DNA of 12,566 nucleotides, from assembly GCA_036521655.1 (NCBI GenBank), contig DATDHI010000020.1:1-12566 (forward strand), read 5' to 3'. The position numbers and the translations under genes were made by a program. Below are positions 8,159 to 12,566 of this stretch, piece after piece (within the stretch, counting starts at the first letter, position 1; each line of letters opens with the position of its first letter). A model generated the notes under the pieces. It saw nothing but the letters and a program-made list of their open reading frames with translations. It had not been told where the DNA came from and searched no databases. Source of the DNA: GCA-003244245 sp036521655. Its GTDB lineage: Bacteria; Actinomycetota; Actinomycetes; Mycobacteriales; Pseudonocardiaceae.

Positions 8159-8161
8159 GAT
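8156..8161 (+). promoter_or_regulatory. Candidate -10 element of mec (leaderless start)
   Basis: TAGGAT, a strong actinobacterial -10 hexamer, includes the DUF2017 stop codon and ends 6 nt before the mec GTG, the spacing expected for a leaderless transcript. The -35 position (about 8133-8138) is poor. The same bases could instead serve as a weak ribosome site for read-through from DUF2017. Confidence 0.35.
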
Positions 8162-8167
8162 GGTGGG

Positions 8168-8629
8168 GTGCTGACGATTCGCCGTGACCTCGTCGACGCG
8201 ATGGTCGCGCACGCCCGCCGGGATCACCCGGATGAGGCGTGCGGCGTGCTGGCGGGCCCGGCGGGCTCCGAACGCCCGCAGCGGTTCATCCCGATGCTTA
8301 ACTCCGCGCGCTCGATGACCTTCTATGAGTTCGACTCTGGCGATGACTTCCGGCTGCACCGCGAGCTGGAATCACGGGATGAGGAGCGGGTGGTGATCTA
8401 CCATTCGCACACTGCCACTGAGGCCGTCCCGTCGCGCACCGACATCGACATCGCCAGCCGTGGCTACCCCGACGCGCATTACGTGCTGATCTCCACCCGC
8501 GATCCGGACACTCACGAGCTGCGGTCCTACCGCATCATCGGTGGCGAGGTCATCGAGGAGCCGGTCGAGGTCGTCGACTCGTACATGTTCTCCCACACCG
8601 GCGCCGACGACGTCCCCGACGCGCACTGA
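8168..8629 (+). CDS. mec: JAMM metallopeptidase Mec (CysO-cysteine peptidase)
   Basis: 153-aa zinc-dependent JAB/JAMM isopeptidase-like enzyme. In M. tuberculosis, Mec+ releases cysteine from the CysO-Cys adduct made by CysM. The JAMM motif is intact: Glu23 in PDEACGVL, then HSH at 79-81 followed by Ser89 and Asp92 (H-x-H-x7-S-x2-D), so a catalytic zinc site is expected. The Asp-rich C-terminus (GADDVPDAH) is variable. The GTG at 8168 agrees with the family N-terminus LTIRRDLVDAMVAHA. Cytosolic, with no export signal. It is followed after 86 bp by cysO, with a hairpin between. Related JAMM enzymes (QbsD) trim C-terminal extensions from ThiS/MoaD-like carriers, which matters here because the adjacent CysO is extended past its Gly-Gly. 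Confidence 0.93.
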   Translation: MLTIRRDLVDAMVAHARRDHPDEACGVLAGPAGSERPQRFIPMLNSARSMTFYEFDSGDDFRLHRELESRDEERVVIYHSHTATEAVPSRTDIDIASRGYPDAHYVLISTRDPDTHELRSYRIIGGEVIEEPVEVVDSYMFSHTGADDVPDAH

Positions 8630-8637
8630 CCAGCGCA

Positions 8638-8663
8638 CCGCCCCCCGGAATGACTGGGGGCGG
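8638..8663 (+). terminator. GC-rich hairpin between mec and cysO
   Basis: CCGCCCCC (8638-8645) pairs perfectly with GGGGGCGG (8656-8663) around a 10-nt loop. No T-tract follows, as is common for actinobacterial hairpin terminators, so it may be a weak terminator, an attenuator or an mRNA-stabilising stem. It lies 8 nt after the mec stop, and cysO follows with its own AGGAGG site. Confidence 0.45.
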
Positions 8664-8715
8664 TAATGCGTATACACACTGGTGAGCCGTCCGCACCCTA
8701 TAGGAGGATCTGACA

Positions 8716-9015
8716 ATGGCCGTCACCGTCTCCGTCCCCACCATCCTGCGCACCCACACCGGCGGTGAGAAGTCCGTGCAGGCATCGGGTTCCAATGTCG
8801 GTGAGGTGATCGAGGACCTGGAGACCCGGCACTCGGGGATCAAGGGCCGGCTGGTCAAAGACGGATCCCTGCACCGTTTCGTCAATGTCTACGTCAACGA
8901 TGAGGACGTGCGCTTCGCCGGTGGCCTGGAGGCCGCGGTGAACGACGGTGACAACCTCACCATCCTGCCGGCAGTTGCGGGCGGAGCCGCTGGTGAGTGC
9001 GTAACAGTGTTATAG
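8716..9015 (+). CDS. cysO: Sulfur-carrier protein CysO with C-terminal extension
   Basis: 99-aa MoaD/ThiS-fold sulfur carrier. In M. tuberculosis the C-terminal Gly of CysO is converted to a thiocarboxylate that gives sulfur to CysM. The body is a close CysO match: VSVPTILRTHTGGEKSV, then FVNVYVNDEDVRFAGGL (55-71), then LTILPAVAGG ending at Gly89-Gly90. Known CysO proteins stop at this Gly-Gly (93 aa in M. tuberculosis). Here the frame continues with AAGECVTVL to a TAG at 9013. The extra codons include TTA, rare in this genome type, and are mostly encoded by the left arm of a perfect palindrome. A free Gly-Gly is needed for adenylation, so either the tail is removed (Mec or another peptidase) or the protein is impaired. 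The start is secure: AGGAGG at 8702-8707, 8 nt before the ATG. Confidence 0.92.
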   Translation: MAVTVSVPTILRTHTGGEKSVQASGSNVGEVIEDLETRHSGIKGRLVKDGSLHRFVNVYVNDEDVRFAGGLEAAVNDGDNLTILPAVAGGAAGECVTVL

Positions 9016-9036
9016 CCCGTTACGCACTCACCAGCG
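8988..9036. repeat. Perfect 18-bp inverted repeat across the cysO 3' end
   Basis: Bases 8988-9005 (CGCTGGTGAGTGCGTAAC) are the exact reverse complement of 9019-9036, around a 13-nt loop (9006-9018). All 18 pairs are Watson-Crick. It begins 2 nt after the Gly90 codon of cysO, carries the cysO stop codon in its loop, and ends 5 nt before the cysM ribosome site (GGAGGG, 9042-9047). There is no T-tract. It could terminate or attenuate transcription before cysM, stabilise the cysO mRNA, bind a protein as DNA, or be a dispersed palindromic element. Confidence 0.9.
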
Positions 9037-9054
9037 CGACCGGAGGGAGCGCAC

Positions 9055-10005
9055 ATGGCCCGCTACGACTCGTTGCTTGATGCGGTGGGTGATACCCCGC
9101 TGGTGGGGCTGCCGCACCTGTCACCCGCCTCCGACGTGCACCTGTGGGCCAAGCTGGAGGACCGCAACCCCACCGGCTCCGTCAAGGACCGACCGGCGCT
9201 GGCGATGATCGAGGACGCCGAGCACTCCGGCCGGCTGACCAAGGGCTGCACTATTCTGGAGCCGACGTCGGGTAACACCGGGATCTCGCTGGCGATGGCA
9301 GCGAAACTCAAGGGCTACCGGCTGGTCTGCGTGATGCCGGAGAATACCTCCATCGAGCGGCGGCAACTCCTCGAGGCGTACGGCGCGGAGATCATCTTCT
9401 CGCCCGCGCCGGGCGGCTCCAACCAGGCGGTGGCACGGGCCAAGGAGATTGCCGCAGCGCATCCCGACTGGGTGATGCTCTACCAGTACGGCAACCCGGC
9501 CAACCCGCTGGCGCACTACCGCACCACCGGCCCGGAGATCCTGCGCGACCTGCCGACCGTGACCCATTTCGTCGCCGGGCTCGGCACCACTGGCACGCTG
9601 GTGGGGGTGGGGCGCTACCTGCGCGAGCACAAGCCCGACGTGCAGATCATCGCTGCCGAGCCGCGCTACGGGGAGCTGGTGTACGGCCTGCGCAACCTCG
9701 ACGAGGGGTTCGTGCCCGAGCTCTACGACCCGGACGTACTGACCGGCCGCTTCTCCGTCGGCTCCTTTGACGCGCTGCGCCGCACGCGCCAGCTGTTGGA
9801 AACCGAGGGCATCTTCGCCGGCATCTCCACCGGCGGGATCCTGCACGCTGCACTGGCCGTCGCCGAGAAGGCCGCCGGCACCGGTGAGGCCGCGGACATC
9901 GTGATCGTGGTCTGCGACGCAGGCTGGAAATACCTCTCCACCGGCGCCTACTCAGGCGACCTCGAGGAAGCGGCCGCCCGCCTCGACGGCCAGCTGTGGG
10001 CGTAG
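9055..10005 (+). CDS. cysM: O-phosphoserine sulfhydrylase CysM (CysO-dependent cysteine synthase)
   Basis: 316-aa fold-type II PLP enzyme (323 aa in M. tuberculosis). Lys44 in PTGSVKDRP should form the Schiff base; PTSGNTG (70-76) binds the substrate carboxylate, and GLGTTGT (175-181) the PLP phosphate. Arg213 in YGLRNLDEGF aligns with Arg220 of M. tuberculosis CysM, which selects O-phosphoserine over O-acetylserine, so this is the CysO-using type and not a CysK. The conserved C-terminal region is present. The ATG at 9055 has GGAGGG 7 nt upstream. It follows mec and cysO; the expected product is a CysO-Cys adduct that Mec cleaves. The 18-bp hairpin just upstream may lower its expression relative to cysO. 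In M. tuberculosis cysM is followed by a rhomboid gene; here a regulator cassette follows. Confidence 0.95.
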   Translation: MARYDSLLDAVGDTPLVGLPHLSPASDVHLWAKLEDRNPTGSVKDRPALAMIEDAEHSGRLTKGCTILEPTSGNTGISLAMAAKLKGYRLVCVMPENTSIERRQLLEAYGAEIIFSPAPGGSNQAVARAKEIAAAHPDWVMLYQYGNPANPLAHYRTTGPEILRDLPTVTHFVAGLGTTGTLVGVGRYLREHKPDVQIIAAEPRYGELVYGLRNLDEGFVPELYDPDVLTGRFSVGSFDALRRTRQLLETEGIFAGISTGGILHAALAVAEKAAGTGEAADIVIVVCDAGWKYLSTGAYSGDLEEAAARLDGQLWA

Positions 10006-10154
10006 CCCCCGTGAGTGGCGATGTCAGACCATGATCCGTCGTTTTCGTGCACCACCAGCAGCGTGCACCTGCTGCCGTCGTCACTGCGGCGGCCTTGCGC
10101 CGCCATCCGACCGCGCTCGCGGTCCACGTGAGTCCCGGGCGGTTCGATACCCAT
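9948..10154 (-). CDS. Possible small hypothetical protein
   Basis: An open frame of 68 codons from an ATG at 10154, preceded on the reverse strand by GAGGAG with 6-nt spacing, which is why it is listed. The product begins MGIEPPGTHVDRERGRM, is Arg-rich, and contains TLLVVHENDGSWSDIATHGG. Its end overlaps the 3' end of cysM by 58 bp in the convergent direction, and the last 20 residues are low-complexity, as expected where the frame runs antisense to cysM. I do not recognise the family. The LVVHENDGSW...HGG part vaguely recalls small actinobacterial proteins found near XRE-DUF5753 regulators, so this may be a frameshifted remnant. Could equally be chance. Confidence 0.3.
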   Translation of the reverse strand: MGIEPPGTHVDRERGRMAAQGRRSDDGSRCTLLVVHENDGSWSDIATHGGYAHSWPSRRAAASSRSPE

Positions 10155-10373
10155 CGCATGCTCCTCTCTCTCGCAGGTTCGGGTTGACTCCGCCGGCATC
10201 GCCCCACGTATGCCCGGGAGGGCCACAGGTGTGGCTTGGGGAACCGGGCCTCCGGAACCCCATCGCCAAGCTATACGTCAGAGTAGCCTTGTGCAAGTAT
10301 AGATCAATGGTAGGCTTCCCATTGGAAGGACGGACACGCCAGATCACGCACCGATGACGTGTGGGAAGGTGAC
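10006..10373. other. Gene-poor region downstream of cysM
   Basis: 368 bp between cysM and the regulator cassette. It holds a GTGAGTGGCG motif at 10011-10020 just after the cysM stop, the 5' three quarters of the doubtful reverse-strand small ORF, and the candidate operator/promoter near 10271-10303. No forward-strand gene with a ribosome site is visible, and no RNA gene is recognised. Part of it (about 10260-10350) is less GC-rich than its surroundings, as expected for a promoter region. Confidence 0.6.
10271..10303 (+). promoter_or_regulatory. Candidate operator and promoter of the regulator cassette
   Basis: Two nested symmetries are visible: CTATAC (10271-10276) with GTATAG (10297-10302), and inside them the compact palindrome CTTGTGCAAG (10288-10297). 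The inner palindrome abuts a -10-like TATAGA (10298-10303), so a regulator bound there would sit in the promoter spacer. It lies about 70 bp before the first cassette gene. Autoregulation by the XRE protein encoded downstream is the natural guess, not shown. Confidence 0.35.
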
Positions 10374-10589
10374 ATGAAACTGGAAATGCTGGCCAAGAAC
10401 ACCAGCAGCGGCGACCAGGGATGTCCGAGCTGCTACTTGGGCGACGACATGAAGGTCTACGTGCAAGCCGACGAGGCTCCACTAGCTGCGTACGAGGCCG
10501 CCGAGAACCTGTTGCCGGGGGAACGGATCGTGGGTATCGACCCGCAGGTGATCCTCGATGCGGCGGATCGCCTCCGGGCCCGCGGGTAA
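10374..10589 (+). CDS. Small conserved actinobacterial protein of a DUF6879/XRE cassette
   Basis: 71 aa, beginning MKLEMLAKNTSSGDQGCPSC, with YVQADEAPL in the middle and LLPGERIVGIDPQVILDAAD at the end. I recognise the layout as that of small proteins that regularly sit just upstream of DUF6879 and XRE-DUF5753 genes in actinomycetes; relatives usually read GCPSVYLAEDG where this one has GCPSCYLGDDM, so the CxxC (Cys17, Cys20) seems particular to this copy. No enzymatic motif, no signal peptide. The ATG at 10374 has GGAAGG about 4 nt upstream; an in-frame GTG at 10359 would add five residues without a ribosome site. Only 2 bp separate its stop from the next gene. Function unknown, probably regulatory with its neighbours. 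Confidence 0.75.
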   Translation: MKLEMLAKNTSSGDQGCPSCYLGDDMKVYVQADEAPLAAYEAAENLLPGERIVGIDPQVILDAADRLRARG

Positions 10590-10591
10590 GC

Positions 10592-11155
10592 ATGTTGGCT
10601 CCGGGCGCCCGGGACTTCTCGGTATGGTTCCGCCAGTTCCGCCGCTCCTGCTTCCGGTTGGAGACGCTGCAGTGCTACCGGGGGTCGGGTGAGGACGACT
10701 CGATCCGGGCGTTTCTCGCCGGCCAGACCCCACAACCGCACCCCGGCAAACGGGAATGGAAGGCTTTAGTGGGCGCTGCTTCCCGAGACGGCCGAACGAT
10801 GCAACGCGTCCACGTGGTCACCGAACCGCTCACCGACTACCTGCGCTTCGAGGTCGCGTGGAGTTACGCGCACAGCGTCGCCGCTGGTGAAGACGTGCGG
10901 ATCATCCCACTGGCCAAAGGCGAGGAGTGGCCCCGAGACCTTCCTCGGAGTGACTTCTGGTTGTTCGACGACACCGAACTCTTCGACATGCGCTACGACG
11001 CTGACGGCACGTGGATCGGCATCGCACACCGCACCGATCCAGGCGCCGCGCAGGTGGCGTGCCAGCAGCGGGGAGTCGCGTTACGGCTCGCTCAACCATG
11101 GGCTACATACGTCAGCGAGAGACCTGAGTTGGCCCAACGGGTGCCGACCGCGTAG
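10592..11155 (+). CDS. DUF6879 family protein
   Basis: 187 aa. Family landmarks are all present: the N-terminal FRQFRRSCFRLETLQCY (13-29), the central MQRVHVVTEPLTDYLRFEVA (70-89), GEDVRIIP (99-106), and SDFWLFDDTELFDMRYDADG (120-139). DUF6879 proteins are cytosolic, of unknown biochemical activity, and are usually encoded beside XRE-DUF5753 regulators, as here. The ATG at 10592 starts the recognisable domain 2 bp after the previous stop; the frame stays open upstream to 10421 but overlaps the 71-aa gene there with unrelated sequence. The stop TAG shares its last base with the GTG of the regulator (TAGTG), so the two are translationally coupled. A partner or effector role in the cassette is an inference from this constant gene order. 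Confidence 0.85.
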   Translation: MLAPGARDFSVWFRQFRRSCFRLETLQCYRGSGEDDSIRAFLAGQTPQPHPGKREWKALVGAASRDGRTMQRVHVVTEPLTDYLRFEVAWSYAHSVAAGEDVRIIPLAKGEEWPRDLPRSDFWLFDDTELFDMRYDADGTWIGIAHRTDPGAAQVACQQRGVALRLAQPWATYVSERPELAQRVPTA

Positions 11156-12015
11156 TGGCAGCACTGAACCCGCGCCGGATGCGCCTCGCAGCAACGCTAA
11201 AGAGCCTGAGGGAAGCAGCGATGCCCTCCGGTGCCGAGCTGGCCCGGCGGACTGGATGGGTGCAACCGAAAGTCTCCCGCCTGGAAACCGGTGCACAACT
11301 ACCCACAGAGGATGATCTACGCACTTGGGCTCAGCACACTGGTGTATCGACTGAACAGGCCGATGCACTGCTGGACATGCTCTCTGCGGCCCGGGTCGAA
11401 TACACGCCCACTGCGGACCTGCTCAATCGAGGCGCGCTTGCCCGCCGGCAAGCCCACCTCGGAGCGCTGGAGGCCGCTGCTACCCGTATCGGCGAGTATC
11501 AACCGGCGTTCCTGCCTGGCTTGGTACAAACACCGGGCTACACCCGGGCTTTGCTTGAGCTGCCAGGGAGTGCCCGATCCAAGGGTGCCTCGAACACCGA
11601 TCTGGACAGGATCATCGCCGCTCGAGCCAAGCGTCAGACGCTCCTGTCCGAGCCGGGGCGGCACTGGCAGTTCGTCATCGGTGAAACCGCGCTGTGGTCC
11701 GCGCCCGGCACCCGGGATATGCAGCTGGACCAGCTGGAACAGCTTGTTGCGGTGAGCCAGCTCCGCGGTGTTGAGTTGGGAGTGATCCCGCTGCGGGCGC
11801 CGATGCCGGTGCTGCCGTTGTCCGGGTTTCGGCTGCTCGACGACGAGTTCGTTTTCGTGGAATCCCTGGCCGGGGAGCAGCGACTGGACGATCCCGAGGA
11901 GATCGCCCCGATCATCCGGGCATTTGAAGCACTCCGTGACGCCGCAGTGACCGAAGGCGCAGCGGCACTGATTCGGCACGTCGCGGCCGAGCTACGGACA
12001 TTAGACGGTATGTGA
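11155..12015 (+). CDS. XRE-family transcriptional regulator with DUF5753
   Basis: 286 aa. Residues about 10-62 are a Cro/C1-type helix-turn-helix (SGAELARRTGWVQPKVSRLE holds the recognition part). Residues about 105-280 are a DUF5753 ligand or partner-binding domain, with EYQPAFLPGLVQTPGYTRAL at its start and the FVFVESLAGEQ segment later. This is the standard architecture of a very common actinomycete regulator class often paired with DUF397, or as here with DUF6879 and a small protein, and implicated in development and secondary metabolism in Streptomyces. The GTG start overlaps the DUF6879 stop by 1 bp, and the N-terminus fits the family. The candidate target is the CTTGTGCAAG palindrome upstream of the cassette. 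It ends 25 bp before the decayed PPOX gene, which may mark the edge of an acquired segment. Confidence 0.92.
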   Translation: MAALNPRRMRLAATLKSLREAAMPSGAELARRTGWVQPKVSRLETGAQLPTEDDLRTWAQHTGVSTEQADALLDMLSAARVEYTPTADLLNRGALARRQAHLGALEAAATRIGEYQPAFLPGLVQTPGYTRALLELPGSARSKGASNTDLDRIIAARAKRQTLLSEPGRHWQFVIGETALWSAPGTRDMQLDQLEQLVAVSQLRGVELGVIPLRAPMPVLPLSGFRLLDDEFVFVESLAGEQRLDDPEEIAPIIRAFEALRDAAVTEGAAALIRHVAAELRTLDGM

Positions 12016-12040
12016 GTTCGGGCTGGGGCCTCGCTCACAT

Positions 12041-12454
12041 GTGATCGTGGGTTGCCGACAGGAGTGGTCCTGGCCGGTAGAGCCACAGATGTGGGAGGAC
12101 GCTGGCGGACGCCCGCACGTCGTACCGATGGTTTTCGCTCTGGCGAGCAGGCGTTCGGGTGAGACGGTTTACAGTGCCGTCGACGCGAAACCTAAGCGCT
12201 CGACGTCGCTGCGCCGGTTCGCCAACATCGCGGCCAATCCGCGCGTGGCCGTCCTCGTTGACCACTACGAGGACGACTGGCACGCGCTGTGGCGATGGCA
12301 CGGGCCGGATCCTGGACGCCGACCAGCCCGAGGGCGCGACGCCATCGCGCAGCTCGTGGCGCGCTATCCGCAATACCGTGAGCAACCACCTGGTGGCCCG
12401 GTGGTGGCGATCGACGTCGCACGTTGGTCGAGCTGGTCAGCGGCCAGCGACTGA
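12041..12454 (+). pseudogene. Decayed PPOX-class F420-dependent oxidoreductase gene
   Basis: The open frame from 12041 (137 codons) contains clear blocks of the TIGR03668-type F420-dependent PPOX family: GGRPHVVPMVFA, VDAKPKRSTSLRRFANIAAN, VLVDHYEDDWHALW and LVARYPQYREQPPGGP. Between the last two, the family sequence is found in the +1 phase: 12294-12335 reads DGTGRILDADQPEG, while the open frame reads unrelated RWHGPDPGRRPARG. An 11-base deletion near 12293 and a 1-base deletion near 12335 would explain this and restore the frame. The N-terminus is damaged too: the frame begins with an unrelated CRQEWSWPVEPQMWE, whereas another phase gives VVLAGRATDVGG, close to the usual VARLATV region. No start or ribosome site typical of the family is seen. 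Most likely a pseudogene truncated at its 5' end; a translated but altered protein cannot be excluded. Confidence 0.7.
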
Positions 12455-12522
12455 CCTCGGTGTACTCGGCCGATGCGGTAGAGAGCCGGCGCTCGGCACA
12501 GGGTCCTCTCAGCCAGCTGGGG

Positions 12523-12528
12523 TAATCT
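12523..12528 (+). promoter_or_regulatory. Candidate -10 element before the last gene
   Basis: TAATCT fits TAnnnT. An in-frame GTG at 12531 and ATG at 12537 follow at 2 and 8 nt; the second spacing suits a leaderless start. No clear -35. Confidence 0.3.
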
Positions 12529-12530
12529 CG

Positions 12531-12566
12531 GTGAACATGCAGGCCGTACCCGAGACCGCCGGAGCA
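12531..12566 (+). CDS. Possible start of a further gene (cut by window edge)
   Basis: The frame VNMQAVPETAGA runs open to the window edge, with start candidates GTG 12531 and ATG 12537 behind a -10-like TAATCT. Only about ten residues are visible, so the product cannot be named. In mycobacteria a rhomboid-family protease gene follows cysM, and such a gene would be a reasonable expectation here. Inference only. Confidence 0.3.
   Translation, partial: MNMQAVPETAGA

Noticed and set aside
10421..10591. Upstream extension of the DUF6879 frame
   Set aside because: It overlaps the 71-aa gene almost entirely in another phase, and the added residues have no match to the family.
1..12566. CRISPR arrays, insertion sequences, tRNA or rRNA genes
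   Set aside because: No spaced direct repeats, transposase motifs, or tRNA/rRNA-like sequences were recognised on either strand by eye.

Overview
This is a high-GC chromosomal window from an actinobacterium. By gene content it is most like the Pseudonocardiales/Mycobacteriales side of the phylum. The evidence is a GuaB1-type IMPDH relative, a mycobacterial-style CtaD, a SerB2 with two ACT domains, the actinobacterial clpS-DUF2017-mec-cysO-cysM block, an F420-type flavin/deazaflavin oxidoreductase relic, and a DUF6879/XRE-DUF5753 regulator cassette. GTG starts and probable leaderless starts are frequent. Most of the window is housekeeping, with three accessory pieces: a DUF2235-lectin fusion, the regulator cassette, and a palindrome that changes the end of cysO.

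Layout. (1) 1-382 (-): N-terminal part of guaB1, running off the left edge. (2) 523-3509 (+): ctaD and serB2, overlapping by 4 bp. (3) 3520-5085 (-): a DUF2235 alpha/beta hydrolase with a C-terminal LecA-like domain, convergent with serB2 across 10 bp. (4) 5196-7262 (-): a DinG-type iron-sulfur helicase. (5) 7326-10005 (+): clpS, DUF2017, mec, cysO and cysM. (6) 10006-10373: mostly non-coding, with a possible small reverse-strand gene and a candidate operator/promoter. (7) 10374-12015 (+): a tight cassette of a 71-aa protein, a DUF6879 protein and an XRE-DUF5753 regulator. (8) 12041-12454 (+): a decayed F420-dependent PPOX-type gene. (9) 12531-end (+): the possible start of a further gene.

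How the genes work together. Mec, CysO and CysM form the protein-thiocarboxylate route to cysteine known from Mycobacterium tuberculosis. CysM keeps the arginine that selects O-phosphoserine, and SerB2, also here, dephosphorylates the same compound, so both fates of O-phosphoserine are encoded within about 8 kb. ClpS and DUF2017 precede this module but are not known to act in it.

The most unusual point is cysO. Instead of ending at the essential C-terminal Gly-Gly, its frame continues for nine residues (including a TTA codon) into a perfect 18-bp inverted repeat, whose loop holds the stop codon. The carrier protein would have to be trimmed before it could work, or the pathway is altered here. 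Also notable are the hydrolase-lectin fusion, a PPOX gene whose ancestral reading frame is still visible in the wrong phase, and GTGAGTG motifs next to three stop codons.
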